DNA of 64,000 nt from Pantoea vagans. GTDB taxonomy: Bacteria; Pseudomonadota; Gammaproteobacteria; Enterobacterales; Enterobacteriaceae. The notes under the pieces were generated by a model. The model was not told the DNA's origin, ran no database searches, and saw only the letters and a list, made by a program, of their open reading frames with translations. The stretch covers positions 806,001-870,000 of the forward strand of contig NZ_CP038853.1 in the NCBI RefSeq assembly GCF_004792415.1. The letters run 5' to 3'. This document shows positions 7,191-16,320 of this stretch, in pieces. Made by a program: the position numbers and the translations under genes. Within the stretch, counting starts at the first letter, position 1, and each line of letters starts with the position of its first letter.

Positions 7191-8231
7191 TTATGGCGCA
7201 GGATAGGTATAGCGGCGGTGGATCGCCTCAATACCTTCCAGAATCTCTGCATTTAAGGTCAGATTGAAGCTGTCGATATTAATCTGCAACTGCTCAAGCG
7301 TTGTGGCACCCAGCAGCGTGCTGGCCACAAACGGCTGCTGACGCACATAGGCGAGCGCCATCTGCGACGGGTCAATCTGATGCTGTTGCGCTAACGCCAC
7401 ATATTCGGCAATCGCCTTCTGAGACTGCTCGCCGCTATAGCGGGTAAAGCGGCTGAACAGCGTGTTACGTGCGCCCGCAGGCTGCGCACCGTTCAGATAT
7501 TTGCCGCTCAGCGTACCAAACGCCAGGCTGGAATACGCCAGCAGCTCGACGCCTTCATGCTGGCTGATTTCGGCCAGACCCACTTCAAAGCTGCGGTTCA
7601 GCAGGCTGTAGGGATTCTGAATGCTGATAATGCGCGGCAGTTCATGCTTCTCCGCCAGCTGCAGATAGCGCATCACGCCCCACGCGGTTTCGTTCGACAC
7701 GCCGATATAACGGATTTTACCGGCGCGCACCTGCTCGGTAAGCGCTTCCAGCGTCTCCAGCAACGTCACCTGCGCCGTGGTCTCGCTGTACTGATAGCCC
7801 AGCTTGCCAAAATAGTTGGTCTGGCGCTGTGGCCAGTGCAGCTGGTAGAGATCAAGGTAGTCGGTGTTCAGACGTTTCAGACTGGCATCGAGTGCGGCGC
7901 GGATGTTTTTACGGTCCAGTGCCATATCCGGGCGAATCGACGCATCATTGCCGCGTGACGGACCCGCCACTTTACTGGCCAGAATGATTTTGTCGCGGCT
8001 GCCGCGCTGTTTAAGCCAGCTGCCAATGTATTGTTCGGTCAGACCCTGGGTTTCCGGGCGCGGTGGCACCGGATACATTTCAGCGGTATCAATAAAGTTG
8101 ATGCCGGAACGGATAGCCAAATCCAGCTGAGCATGGGCGTCGGCTTCGCTGTTCTGTTCGCCAAACGTCATAGTGCCCAACCCCAGCTGACTCACTTCCA
8201 GCGTGCTGTGGGGAATACGATGATAGTGCAT
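7191..8231 (-). CDS. tas: NADP(H)-dependent aldo-keto reductase Tas
   Basis: Cytoplasmic (beta/alpha)8-barrel oxidoreductase of 346 residues, the same length as E. coli Tas. Family marks are the start MHYHRIPHSTLEVSQLGLG, the catalytic Asp/Tyr in NFIDTAEMYP (residues about 47-56), the Lys in ILASKVAG and the His in LYQLHWPQR. The C-terminal SLLGATTLEQL binds NADP. E. coli tas restores tyrosine prototrophy in some mutants, but its physiological substrate is not settled. It follows ygdR on the minus strand as in E. coli. The next gene downstream (GNAT) converges on it. Confidence 0.93.
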   Translation of the reverse strand: MHYHRIPHSTLEVSQLGLGTMTFGEQNSEADAHAQLDLAIRSGINFIDTAEMYPVPPRPETQGLTEQYIGSWLKQRGSRDKIILASKVAGPSRGNDASIRPDMALDRKNIRAALDASLKRLNTDYLDLYQLHWPQRQTNYFGKLGYQYSETTAQVTLLETLEALTEQVRAGKIRYIGVSNETAWGVMRYLQLAEKHELPRIISIQNPYSLLNRSFEVGLAEISQHEGVELLAYSSLAFGTLSGKYLNGAQPAGARNTLFSRFTRYSGEQSQKAIAEYVALAQQHQIDPSQMALAYVRQQPFVASTLLGATTLEQLQINIDSFNLTLNAEILEGIEAIHRRYTYPAP

Positions 8232-8327
8232 TGCCAGCTTCCTTTTTTTATGGAATGGAATGTTGTGTCCTCAGGGACTATAGCGCGAGCAACGGCGGGG
8301 AAGGAAGGGGGAAAAGTCGGGGAAATC

Positions 8328-8355
8328 ACCTGCCAGCGCGGAATCGGTGGCAGGT
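8328..8355 (-). terminator. Hairpin downstream of ygdR
   Basis: ACCTGCCA (8328-8335) and TGGCAGGT (8348-8355) form a perfect 8-bp stem with a 12-base loop just past the ygdR stop. The following minus-strand bases are only weakly T-rich, so termination may be partial. Confidence 0.45.
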
Positions 8356-8370
8356 AATTAAATCGGGCAC

Positions 8371-8589
8371 TTAACGTTCAATGATCGTTGAGACCTCATC
8401 GCTGTTAATCTGTACCTCGTGACCCGTCTGGTCGGTGTACTGCACCAGGCCGGTCTCTTTATCAATGCTCGGCTTGCCCTCGGTCATGATCATCCGGCCA
8501 TCTTTGGTCGCCATGACATAATCAGAACTGCATCCACTCAGGAACGCTGCGGTTACCATCACCAGTGCTACGCCTGCCAACCCTTTCAT
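8371..8589 (-). CDS. ygdR: YgdI/YgdR-family lipoprotein (YgdR)
   Basis: Small lipoprotein of 72 residues. A signal peptide ends in the lipobox LSGC, with C20 the lipidated residue, followed by [14 protein letters not shown] and one beta-rich SH3-like domain (DUF903). ATG at 8589 is taken rather than the GTG one codon earlier, since GGAAGAGG is well placed for it. It is a paralogue of the lipoprotein at 36767-36988 (YgdI). Synteny with tas and ygdQ supports the name YgdR. Function is unknown; a role at the cell envelope is inferred from the lipid anchor. Confidence 0.9.
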   Translation of the reverse strand: MKGLAGVALVMVTAAFLSGCSSDYVMATKDGRMIMTEGKPSIDKETGLVQYTDQTGHEVQINSDEVSTIIER

Positions 8590-8680
8590 CACGCCTCTTC
8601 CTCACAAATCGTTAAGTGCAAAAAGTGTAGTAATAAATGGTTTTGCCGGCAGGGTTAATCGTAGGATTCTGAAAATAACC

Positions 8681-8698
8681 GGGCGAGCAGGCTCGCCC
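8681..8698 (-). terminator. Hairpin between ygdQ and ygdR
   Basis: GGGCGAGC and GCTCGCCC form an 8-bp stem with a two-base loop only ten bases past the ygdQ stop; minus-strand sequence then runs into GGTTATTTT. Likely terminator or mRNA-stabilising hairpin for ygdQ. Confidence 0.5.
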
Positions 8699-8707
8699 TT
8701 GACTTTC

Positions 8708-9418
8708 TCAGGCGTGCTTTTTCTTGCTGCGCATCAGGTTTAGGCACTCAACCGCCATGGAGAAGAACATAGCGAAATAAATGTAACCTTTTGGTACGTG
8801 GACCGCGAAACTCTCCAGAATCAGGGTAAAACCGACCAGAATAAGGAAGGAGAGTGCCAGCATTTTCACTGACGGATGGCGCTCGACGAACTCACCAATG
8901 GCGCGTGCGGCAAACATCATCATCAGCACCGCAATCACGACGGCTGCCATCATAATGAACAGATGATCGGAGAGGCCGATGGCGGTGATCACCGAGTCGA
9001 GGCTGAAAATGATGTCGAGCATCATGATCTGCACAATCGCGCCAAGGAACGAATGAACGCGGGTATTGTGTTCGCCTTCGCTGCCTTCAATCGTTTCATG
9101 GATCTCCATGCTCGATTTCCACAGCAGGAACAGACCGCCAAACAGCAGGATCAGATCGCGCGCCGAGAACGCATGATCCATCAGCGTAAACAGCGGATTA
9201 GTCAGACGGGCGACCCAGGCGATGGAAGCCAGCAGGCCAAGACGCATTAACATCGCACCCATCAGACCAATGCGGCGTGCACTGGCTTGCTGGTGTTTTG
9301 GCAGTTTAGCGACCACCAGCGACAGGAAAATGATGTTATCAATACCCAGCACCACCTCAAGGATGGTCAGGGTGCCCAGCGCCAGCCAGGCGTTGGGATC
9401 GGAAATCCACTCAAACAT
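8708..9418 (-). CDS. ygdQ: TerC-family inner-membrane protein YgdQ
   Basis: Polytopic membrane protein (236 residues, about seven hydrophobic segments) of the TerC/UPF0053 family. Conserved acidic motifs EVVLGIDNIIFLSL (near residue 20) and DIIFSLDSVITAIG (near residue 130) lie in membrane segments and resemble metal-ion coordination sites. TerC-family members have been linked to manganese export, but YgdQ itself is not well characterised. ATG at 9418 gives MFEWISDPNAW, matching the E. coli start; a TTG twelve bases upstream is less likely. It sits between mutH and ygdR as in E. coli. Confidence 0.92.
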   Translation of the reverse strand: MFEWISDPNAWLALGTLTILEVVLGIDNIIFLSLVVAKLPKHQQASARRIGLMGAMLMRLGLLASIAWVARLTNPLFTLMDHAFSARDLILLFGGLFLLWKSSMEIHETIEGSEGEHNTRVHSFLGAIVQIMMLDIIFSLDSVITAIGLSDHLFIMMAAVVIAVLMMMFAARAIGEFVERHPSVKMLALSFLILVGFTLILESFAVHVPKGYIYFAMFFSMAVECLNLMRSKKKHA

Positions 9419-9518
9419 ACCGGCATTCAATCCTAAACGAAAAGTAAACGGCGATTATACGCATTGAATTCACCAATCTCCCACAAAATTGCGACGATGG
9501 TCGCGCAGGATAAGCGAT

Positions 9519-10196
9519 TTACAGGAGAAAATGGCGTGCCAGCAGGGGGCCGGTGAAGCTCTTCTTCAGGTAGAAGCCGCGCGGCAGGGTCATGATGGGC
9601 TGGCCCTGATCGCCGATTCCCTCGGTCAGTGCCTTACTGTTGGCGGCTTTGGGCCGGATTTGCAGCCAGGCACCATGGCGTGCGGTAATCTGCTCAACGC
9701 GCCCCAGCACGATCATATCCATTAGCTCTTCCCAGTCCTGACGCAGCATCTCATCTTCTTCCGCATTCGGGCTCCATAACAGCGGCGCGCCGACACGGCG
9801 TTCCCGCAGCGGAATCTCGCGTCCGCCTTCAACCGGGATCCAAAGCACCCGCGCCAGCTTGTGACGCACATGGCTGGTGAGCCAGGTCACGCCGCTGTTA
9901 CCGGTCAGCGGTGCGACGCAGACAAAGGTGGTTTCCAGCGGTTTACCCTGTGCATCAATCGGGATGGTTTTCAGTTCGATACCGAGATGGGCAAAGTCCT
10001 GTTCCGCTTTGCTGCCTGCACTCGCCCCAAGGTGCCACTCCAGCAGCATGCCGACCCAGCCTTTATCGCGTTTAAGATCCGCAGGCATGGGCAGGCCGGC
10101 ACGCGCAGCCAGCGTTTCCATAGGTAATCCGGCTAAATCCTGCGCGCGTGCCAGCAGGCTGGCTTCATCTTCGGGTGGTCCTGGTGGATAACGCAT
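9519..10196 (-). CDS. mutH: DNA mismatch repair endonuclease MutH
   Basis: Endonuclease that nicks the unmethylated strand at hemimethylated GATC when activated by MutS-MutL. It has 225 residues (E. coli 229). The restriction-enzyme-like active site reads D67 (EQDF), E74 and K76 (ELKT), matching E. coli D70-E77-K79. The C-terminus [17 protein letters not shown] is typical. Its upstream region is the long gap shared with rppH that contains the DARS2-like DnaA-box cluster. Confidence 0.97.
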   Translation of the reverse strand: MRYPPGPPEDEASLLARAQDLAGLPMETLAARAGLPMPADLKRDKGWVGMLLEWHLGASAGSKAEQDFAHLGIELKTIPIDAQGKPLETTFVCVAPLTGNSGVTWLTSHVRHKLARVLWIPVEGGREIPLRERRVGAPLLWSPNAEEDEMLRQDWEELMDMIVLGRVEQITARHGAWLQIRPKAANSKALTEGIGDQGQPIMTLPRGFYLKKSFTGPLLARHFLL

Positions 10197-10880
10197 GTTG
10201 ATAACTCGTAATGGTTAAAATTCGTACAGCTGCGGGTGGTTAAGTTGTCCCGCTAAAATAAATCGTGTCCGGGATCGATAATAACATGATAGATCATGCT
10301 TTTTTAGGTGGATTGACCTTGCGCTATCCGCAGTGGGCCAGGGTTATCCCAGCTTACCCGCAACAATGAACAGGATCTCCAGCCCGGTTATCCACAGAAA
10401 AGTGGGATAACCCCCTTATGTTTGCGGTACTGGTTCCATTTACAGCCTTGACTTTTCGCTATTTGACCAAATTTTCACCGCCCTGACCTAACCCTGAGCA
10501 ATTATCTGTGGATAAAAAGCACTGTGCTTATAATTTAGCCAATTGTCAGTGGGCGTAAAAATATTCGCTGTTTATAAAAAGCCGATGAAGTGAGATTCTG
10601 CATTAATTTAATTATTAATCAATAAGATAATAAACTAAGTCTTTTCGGCATTCCCTGGTGTGATGGCAGGGTTATTCAGTTAACTCCCGCGTTCTGCACA
10701 AAGCTATCCACAGAAAAGGTGAATAAGATCGATCTTTTTTGTGGTCTTTGTTTATAACTTTGCCCTTTTCTGTGAGTTATCCCGCTATTGATGGCTCAAC
10801 CCCCCATGAATCCAGTGGTTTACCGCCTGTAAGGAGTGTGAAACAATCAAGCCATTCAAATTTTGCTTTGAGGTAGTCCG
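10197..10880. promoter_or_regulatory. mutH-rppH intergenic region with DnaA-box cluster (DARS2-like)
   Basis: This 684-base AT-rich non-coding gap contains perfect DnaA boxes TTATCCACA at 10388-10396 (+) and TGTGGATAA at 10507-10515 (complement strand). It also has CTATCCACA at 10704-10712 with one mismatch, and further relatives: TTATCCCAG 10344-10352, GTGGGATAA 10402-10410 (opposing), and GTTATCCC near 10777. The pair at 10388 and 10402 is head-to-head with five bases between. In E. coli the same gap holds DARS2, which converts ADP-DnaA to ATP-DnaA with help of IHF and Fis. Identity of locus and boxes supports homology; IHF and Fis sites were not convincingly found by eye. Promoters of both genes must also lie here. 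Confidence 0.7.
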
Positions 10881-11408
10881 GTGATCGATGATGATGGCTA
10901 CCGCCCGAATGTTGGTATCGTAATCTGTAACCGGCAGGGACAAGTGTTATGGGCCAGGCGCTTTGGACAGCACTCCTGGCAATTTCCTCAGGGAGGCATC
11001 AATCCCGGTGAAACCGCAGAACAGGCGATGTATCGCGAACTGTTCGAAGAGGTCGGATTACACCGGAAAGATGTTCGAATACTTGCCTCTACCCGTAACT
11101 GGTTGCGTTACAAGTTGCCAAAACGTTTGGTGCGTTGGGACACAAAGCCGGTATGTATCGGCCAGAAACAAAAGTGGTTTCTTCTGCAGTTAATGTGTAA
11201 TGACGCGGATATCAATGTGCAGCACAGCAGCACGCCGGAATTTGACGGCTGGCGCTGGGTCAGTTTCTGGTATCCGGTGCGTCAGGTTGTCTCCTTTAAG
11301 CGCGATGTCTATCGTCGGGTAATGAAGGAATTCGCTGGCGTGGTGATGTCTATGCAGGAGAGTGCGGGGCAGCGAAATAATCCTGCCCATCGACGTAAGA
11401 GAGGATAG
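10881..11408 (+). CDS. rppH: RNA pyrophosphohydrolase RppH
   Basis: Nudix hydrolase that removes pyrophosphate from the 5' triphosphate end of mRNAs and so opens them to RNase E decay. It has 175 residues (E. coli 176). The Nudix box GX5EX7REUXEEXGU spans residues 38-60, from [11 protein letters not shown] to RELFEEVGL. The start is GTG (then IDDDGYRPN), as in relatives. The basic C-terminus HRRKRG is conserved. ptsP follows after 12 bases, so both are probably on one transcript. Confidence 0.97.
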   Translation: MIDDDGYRPNVGIVICNRQGQVLWARRFGQHSWQFPQGGINPGETAEQAMYRELFEEVGLHRKDVRILASTRNWLRYKLPKRLVRWDTKPVCIGQKQKWFLLQLMCNDADINVQHSSTPEFDGWRWVSFWYPVRQVVSFKRDVYRRVMKEFAGVVMSMQESAGQRNNPAHRRKRG

Positions 11409-11420
11409 GCCACGCCCTTT

Positions 11421-13667
11421 ATGCTCACTCAGTTGCGCGAAATTGTAGAAAAAGTGGCGAGTGCGCCGCGTCTCAATGAAGCACTCGACATCCTGGTCAA
11501 TGAGATCTGTCTGGCGATGGACACGGAAGTCTGTTCCGTTTACCTCGCCGACCACGATCGTCGCTGCTATTACCTGATGGCGACGCGCGGCCTCAAAAAA
11601 CCGCGTGGCCGCACCGTGACGCTGGCGTTTGACGAAGGTATCGTCGGTTTAGTGGGCCGTCTGGCCGAACCGATTAACCTTGCTGACGCCCAGAGTCACC
11701 CCAGTTTTAAATATATCCCCGCAGTCAAAGAGGAGCGTTATCGCTCCTTCCTCGGCGTGCCCATTATCAGCCGTCGCCAGCTTCTTGGCGTGCTGGTGGT
11801 GCAGCAGCGCGAACACCGTCAGTTTGATGAAAGCGAAGAGTCATTCCTGGTTACGCTCGCTACCCAGATGGCGGCGCTGCTGTCGCAGTCTCAGATGGGT
11901 CAGCTGTTTGGTCAGTTCCGGCAGACGCGGGTGCGCGCCATTGCGGCAGCGCCTGGCGTAGCGGTGGCACCCGGCTGGGTCGATGAGACGCAGCCTCTGC
12001 TCGATCAGGTTTCGGCCGCCTCGACGCTGGATGTGCAGCGTGAACGTGAGCGTCTGTCGCTTGCTATGAGCGAAGCGGCCAGTGAATTCCGCCGCTTCAG
12101 CAAACGTTTCAGCGCCAGCGCACAAAAAGAGAGCGCGGCCATTTTCGATCTCTACTCTCACCTGTTAACCGATGCCCGGCTGAAGAAAGATCTGTTCGAC
12201 GAGATCGAGCGCGGATCGGTCGCGGAGTGGGCTGTGAAACAGGTGATCGAGAAGTTTGCTGAACAGTTCGCCAGCCTGACTGACAACTACCTGCGTGAAC
12301 GTGCAGGCGATCTGCGGGTGCTGGGTCAGCGTCTGCTGTTTCACCTCGATGATACTCTGGTCGGCACCAATGCCTGGCCGGAACGCTTTGTGCTGGTCGC
12401 CGATGAGCTGACCGCCACTACCTTAGCGGAGCTGCCGCAGGAGCGGCTGGCGGGTGTGGTAGTGCGTGACGGCGCGGCTAACTCCCACGCGGCGATCCTG
12501 ACGCGCGCCATGGGCATCCCGACGGTGATGGGCGCTGACATCCAGCCTCATCAGCTCAACAAACGCCTGCTGATCGTTGATGGCTATCGTGGTGAACTGC
12601 TGATCGATCCCGAGCCGGTACTGGTGCAGGAGTATCAGCGGCTAATCAGCGAAGAGAATGCGCTGAGCAAAATGGCGGAAGGCGTGGTCGATCAGCCGGG
12701 TGAGCTGAAAAGTGGCGAACGCGTGCAGGTGATGCTCAATGCCGGATTAAGCCCGGAACATGAACAGGCGCTGGGCAGCTGGGTGGATGGTATCGGCCTC
12801 TACCGCACCGAAATCCCGTTTATGCTGCAGAACGGCTTCCCGTCGGAAGAGGAGCAGGTGGCGCAGTATCAGGGCATGTTGCAGCTGTTCCACAACAAGC
12901 CGGTAACGCTGCGAACGCTGGATGTCGGGGCAGACAAACAGCTGCCCTACATGCCGATCAGTGAAGAGAATCCCTGCCTGGGCTGGCGTGGCATCCGCCT
13001 GACGCTCGACCAGCCGGAAATTTTCCTGGTGCAGGTGCGCGCGATGCTGCGCGCCAATGCTGCCTCCGGCAACCTCAGTATCCTGCTGCCGATGATTAGT
13101 CATATCGACGAGATCGACGACGCAAAACAGCTGATCGATCGCGCCGGACGCGAAGTGGAAGAGATGCTGGGCTATGCGATTCCCGCGCCGCGTATCGGCA
13201 TCATGATCGAAGTGCCGTCGATGCTGTTTATGATCCCGCATCTGGCGTCACGGGTCGATTTTGTCTCGGTCGGCACCAACGACCTGACGCAGTATCTGCT
13301 GGCGGTGGATCGCAACAATACCCGCGTCGCGAACCTGTATGACTCGCTGCATCCGGCGATGCTGCGCGCACTGAATGCGATTGCGCAGGAAGCCCGCCTG
13401 GCCAATCTGGAATTGTGTCTGTGTGGTGAAATGGCAGGCGATCCGATGTGCGTCGCGCTGCTGGTCGGCCTGGGTTATCACCATCTCAGCATGAACGGTA
13501 AAAACGTACCGCGCGTTAAGTACCTGTTGCGTCATCTGGATCATGAAGAGGTACAGAAGCTCAGCGAGCAGGGAATGAATGCCGACACTGCCACCGAAGT
13601 TCGCCATCTGGTCTCGGCCTTTATGGAGCGGCGCGGATTAGGTGGGCTTATCCGTGGTGGTCGTTAA
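11421..13667 (+). CDS. ptsP: Enzyme I-Ntr, nitrogen-related phosphoenolpyruvate-protein phosphotransferase
   Basis: First enzyme of the nitrogen PTS: it autophosphorylates from PEP and passes phosphate to NPr (PtsO) and then EIIA-Ntr, linking nitrogen status to potassium transport and other controls. It has 748 residues. An N-terminal GAF sensor (about 1-160, with FDEGIVGLVG and FLGVPI) is followed by the EI body. The phospho-histidine is in GAANSHAAILTRAMG near residue 356, and the PEP-binding C-terminal barrel has GTNDLTQYLLAVDR and LCLCGEMAGDP. A terminator-like hairpin follows at 13670. Confidence 0.97.
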   Translation: MLTQLREIVEKVASAPRLNEALDILVNEICLAMDTEVCSVYLADHDRRCYYLMATRGLKKPRGRTVTLAFDEGIVGLVGRLAEPINLADAQSHPSFKYIPAVKEERYRSFLGVPIISRRQLLGVLVVQQREHRQFDESEESFLVTLATQMAALLSQSQMGQLFGQFRQTRVRAIAAAPGVAVAPGWVDETQPLLDQVSAASTLDVQRERERLSLAMSEAASEFRRFSKRFSASAQKESAAIFDLYSHLLTDARLKKDLFDEIERGSVAEWAVKQVIEKFAEQFASLTDNYLRERAGDLRVLGQRLLFHLDDTLVGTNAWPERFVLVADELTATTLAELPQERLAGVVVRDGAANSHAAILTRAMGIPTVMGADIQPHQLNKRLLIVDGYRGELLIDPEPVLVQEYQRLISEENALSKMAEGVVDQPGELKSGERVQVMLNAGLSPEHEQALGSWVDGIGLYRTEIPFMLQNGFPSEEEQVAQYQGMLQLFHNKPVTLRTLDVGADKQLPYMPISEENPCLGWRGIRLTLDQPEIFLVQVRAMLRANAASGNLSILLPMISHIDEIDDAKQLIDRAGREVEEMLGYAIPAPRIGIMIEVPSMLFMIPHLASRVDFVSVGTNDLTQYLLAVDRNNTRVANLYDSLHPAMLRALNAIAQEARLANLELCLCGEMAGDPMCVALLVGLGYHHLSMNGKNVPRVKYLLRHLDHEEVQKLSEQGMNADTATEVRHLVSAFMERRGLGGLIRGGR

Positions 13668-13669
13668 CT

Positions 13670-13695
13670 GCCTGACCCATCAGGCTATTTTATTT
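13670..13695 (+). terminator. ptsP terminator
   Basis: GCCTGA (13670-13675) pairs with TCAGGC (13680-13685) around a CCCA loop and is followed by TATTTTATTT. It lies three bases after the ptsP stop. Confidence 0.7.
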
Positions 13696-13737
13696 GCCAT
13701 TCTGGCCCTGGGCAGTGCTCACACAGGCTGCTTTAGC

Positions 13738-13874
13738 AACCTGAACGCCCGTCAGGGCGGCCCTGAAAGGGCGAGCACAGCGAGTAATCCTCACGTACTA
13801 CGTGTACGCTCCGGTTGTTCCGCGCTGTCCGTGTCCAGACTGGCTGCAACAATGTACGCCTGACGGGTCAGGTT
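13738..13874. repeat. Small inverted-repeat element between ptsP and lgt (possible MITE)
   Basis: A 137-base block is bounded by AACCTGAACGCCCGTCAGG (13738-13756) and CCTGACGGGTCAGGTT (13859-13874). These are inverted copies apart from a three-base insertion in the left arm. Inside lies the palindrome CACGTACTACGTG with GTACG following, then a GC-rich stretch ending in GGCTGCAAC. No open frame is supported. It fills most of the 318-base ptsP-lgt gap, which otherwise holds the ptsP terminator and the lgt leader. Terminal repeats plus non-coding interior suggest a short non-autonomous mobile or dispersed repeat; copies elsewhere cannot be checked from this window. Confidence 0.5.
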
Positions 13875-13985
13875 TTACGCGTTTACATTTGCAAGACAAT
13901 TCACAAAACCGGCTGTGCTATGATGCGCAGCCTTAATTTATGTGCCTGACAACGCCCCTTTTCAGGGTTGAAAAATAGACGGTGA

Positions 13986-14870
13986 ATGATGAATAACGGC
14001 TATATTGCATTTCCGCAGTTCGATCCGGTGATCTTCTCGATCGGACCGGTTTCGCTGCACTGGTACGGTCTGATGTATCTGGTGGGCTTTGTTTTCGCCA
14101 TGTGGCTGGCAGTACGCCGCGCCAATCAGCCTGGCAGCGGCTGGAAAAAAGAGGAAGTTGAGAACCTGCTTTACGCCGGTTTCCTGGGCGTCTTCCTGGG
14201 CGGCCGTATCGGCTATGTCCTGTTTTACAACTTACCGCTGTTCCTGGAAAATCCTCTCTATCTGTTCAAAGTCTGGGATGGCGGCATGTCGTTCCACGGT
14301 GGCCTGATCGGGGTGATTGTGGTGATGCTGATCTTTGCCCGCCGCACTAAACGTAATTTCTTCCAGGTTTCGGATTTCATTGCGCCGCTGATCCCGTTTG
14401 GTCTGGGTGCCGGTCGTCTCGGCAACTTTATTAACGGCGAGCTGTGGGGACGTGTCGATCCGGGCTTCCGTTACGCCATGCTGTTCCCTGGCTCCCGCAG
14501 CGAAGATGTCGCGCTGGCCGCCACCAATCCGCAATATCAGGAACTGCTTAACACCTACGGCGTACTGCCACGTCATGCTTCGCAGCTCTATGAACTGGCG
14601 CTGGAAGGTGTGGTGCTGTTTATCATTCTGAACCTGTTTATTCGCAAGCCGCGCCCGATGGGCAGCGTCTCTGGCCTGTTCCTGATTGGCTACGGTGCCT
14701 TCCGTATCATCGTTGAGTTCTTCCGCCAGCCGGATGCCCAGCTTGGCCTGTTTGAAGGCGGAATCAGTATGGGACAGATCCTCTCTGTGCCGATGATTGT
14801 TGCCGGTATTATTATGATGATCTGGGCGTATCGTCGTCGCCCACAGCCACAATTTCGCGAGGAAAAATGA
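13986..14870 (+). CDS. lgt: Prolipoprotein diacylglyceryl transferase
   Basis: Inner-membrane enzyme that moves diacylglycerol from phosphatidylglycerol to the lipobox cysteine of prolipoproteins, the first step of lipoprotein maturation. It has 294 residues and about seven membrane segments. The Lgt signature [16 protein letters not shown] (near residue 143) and HGGLIG (near 103) are intact. Either of two adjacent ATG codons (13986 or 13989) may be used; GGTGA stands just before. It overlaps thyA by four bases (ATGA). Several substrate lipoproteins (YgdR, MltA, YgdI) are encoded nearby. Confidence 0.97.
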   Translation: MMNNGYIAFPQFDPVIFSIGPVSLHWYGLMYLVGFVFAMWLAVRRANQPGSGWKKEEVENLLYAGFLGVFLGGRIGYVLFYNLPLFLENPLYLFKVWDGGMSFHGGLIGVIVVMLIFARRTKRNFFQVSDFIAPLIPFGLGAGRLGNFINGELWGRVDPGFRYAMLFPGSRSEDVALAATNPQYQELLNTYGVLPRHASQLYELALEGVVLFIILNLFIRKPRPMGSVSGLFLIGYGAFRIIVEFFRQPDAQLGLFEGGISMGQILSVPMIVAGIIMMIWAYRRRPQPQFREEK

Positions 14871-15661
14871 AACAGTATCTGGATTTAATGCAACATGTGC
14901 TGCACGAAGGCACACCAAAAGCTGACCGTACCGGCACGGGTACGCTTTCAATTTTTGGTCACCAGATGCGTTTCAATCTGCAGGATGGTTTTCCGCTGGT
15001 CACCACCAAGAAATGCCATATTCGCTCCATTATTCATGAGCTGCTATGGTTCCTGAAAGGTGACACCAACATCGGTTATCTTAAGGAAAATAACGTCTCC
15101 ATCTGGGACGAGTGGGCAGATGAGAATGGCGATCTCGGCCCGGTGTATGGCAAACAGTGGCGCAGCTGGGGCACGGCCAGCGGTCAGGAAATTGACCAGT
15201 TAAGCCAGGTGATGGAGCAGCTGAAGCGCGATCCTGACTCACGGCGGATTATCGTTTCTGCCTGGAACGTTGGTGAGCTCAGCGAGATGGCGCTGGCACC
15301 GTGCCATGCGTTCTTCCAGTTCTATGTGGCGGACGGCAAGCTCTCCTGCCAGCTTTACCAGCGCTCGTGCGACATCTTCCTGGGTTTGCCGTTTAACATC
15401 GCCAGCTATGCGCTGCTGGTGCATATGGTGGCGCAGCAGTGCGATCTGCAGGTGGGCGACTTCGTCTGGACGGGTGGTGATACGCACCTCTACAGCAACC
15501 ATCTGGAGCAGGCGCGCCTGCAACTGACCCGCGAGCCGCGTCCGTTGCCAAAGCTGGTGATCAAACGCAAACCAGCGTCACTGTTTGACTATCAGTTCGA
15601 CGATTTCGAGATTGAAGGCTACGATCCGCATCCCGCGATCAAAGCGCCTGTCGCCATCTGA
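14867..15661 (+). CDS. thyA: Thymidylate synthase
   Basis: Cytoplasmic enzyme that methylates dUMP to dTMP using 5,10-methylenetetrahydrofolate. It has 264 residues, the same as E. coli. The nucleophile is C146 in [30 protein letters not shown] binds dUMP. It is coupled to lgt by an overlapping ATGA. A strong terminator follows at 15680-15709. Confidence 0.98.
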   Translation: MKQYLDLMQHVLHEGTPKADRTGTGTLSIFGHQMRFNLQDGFPLVTTKKCHIRSIIHELLWFLKGDTNIGYLKENNVSIWDEWADENGDLGPVYGKQWRSWGTASGQEIDQLSQVMEQLKRDPDSRRIIVSAWNVGELSEMALAPCHAFFQFYVADGKLSCQLYQRSCDIFLGLPFNIASYALLVHMVAQQCDLQVGDFVWTGGDTHLYSNHLEQARLQLTREPRPLPKLVIKRKPASLFDYQFDDFEIEGYDPHPAIKAPVAI

Positions 15662-15679
15662 TCCGCAGTAAACGATAAC

Positions 15680-15709
15680 GCCCTGGCAACTTCGCCGGGG
15701 CTTTTTTTT
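15680..15709 (+). terminator. thyA terminator
   Basis: GCCCTGGC and GCCGGGGC form a stem around AACTTC with one mismatched position, followed by eight T residues. Confidence 0.88.
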
Positions 15710-15849
15710 GCCTGCATACCGGTAAATCTGCGGCACCACTCGCACGCTTCTGCCACTGCCTGTGTGGGGGGGATGATTCTCTGCGGCACGCTTTCCAGCC
15801 TGTCACAACACCTGTTGTTTCGCCTGTTCATCACCCGCACTCTGACGCC

Positions 15850-16320
15850 ATGAAAACATCACACTTACGCGGTTTTACCCTGCCGGAGCTGCTGCTGGTA
15901 ATGGTGATTGCCGGCATTCTAAGCCTTGCCGCGCTACACGGCTGGCAGCGCTGGCAACAGCGGCAGCAACTGCGCGACAGCGCTCAGCAATTGCAGGGAT
16001 TCCTGCTACGACTGCGTGCCCAGGCCAACCGGCAAAATAGCGACCTGGTGTTATGGTCACAGCCTGGCGATCCCTGGTGCATCGGCGCCGGCAGCCGCCC
16101 CGTTACGGGGTGTGTTCACGGGAAACGGCTGCATTTCATCGCGCCGCATGCGGGCGTGGCGCTCTATGACATTCGGGGCGAGCCGGGTTTCTATGGCCGC
16201 CGCAATGTCGCTAAGGCGGGCAGTATAGAGCTGGGGAACAGTGCCGGACGCATGCGGCTGATTATCTCAGCCAGAGCCCGTATTCGCCTCTGCATGATGG
16301 ATGAGGAGACGTGCCGTTGA
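15850..16320 (+). CDS. ppdA: Prepilin peptidase-dependent pseudopilin PpdA
   Basis: Type IV pilin-like protein of 156 residues. It has a short basic leader MKTSHLRG, cleavage after Gly8, then FTLPELLLVMVIAGILSLAAL with Glu at +5, followed by a soluble domain of GspH type. It is the first gene of the ppdA-ppdB-ygdB-ppdC set, which encodes minor pseudopilins thought to prime type IV pilus or type II secretion fibres. The last ten bases overlap ppdB. Function in enteric bacteria is poorly known. Confidence 0.88.
   Translation: MKTSHLRGFTLPELLLVMVIAGILSLAALHGWQRWQQRQQLRDSAQQLQGFLLRLRAQANRQNSDLVLWSQPGDPWCIGAGSRPVTGCVHGKRLHFIAPHAGVALYDIRGEPGFYGRRNVAKAGSIELGNSAGRMRLIISARARIRLCMMDEETCR

Noticed and set aside
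13642..13863. Open frame in the ptsP-lgt gap
   Set aside because: Begins inside ptsP, lacks a ribosome site and covers the inverted-repeat element; no resemblance to known proteins.
14232..14951. Minus-strand frame of 239 codons across lgt
   Set aside because: Antisense shadow of lgt and the thyA start; no domain.
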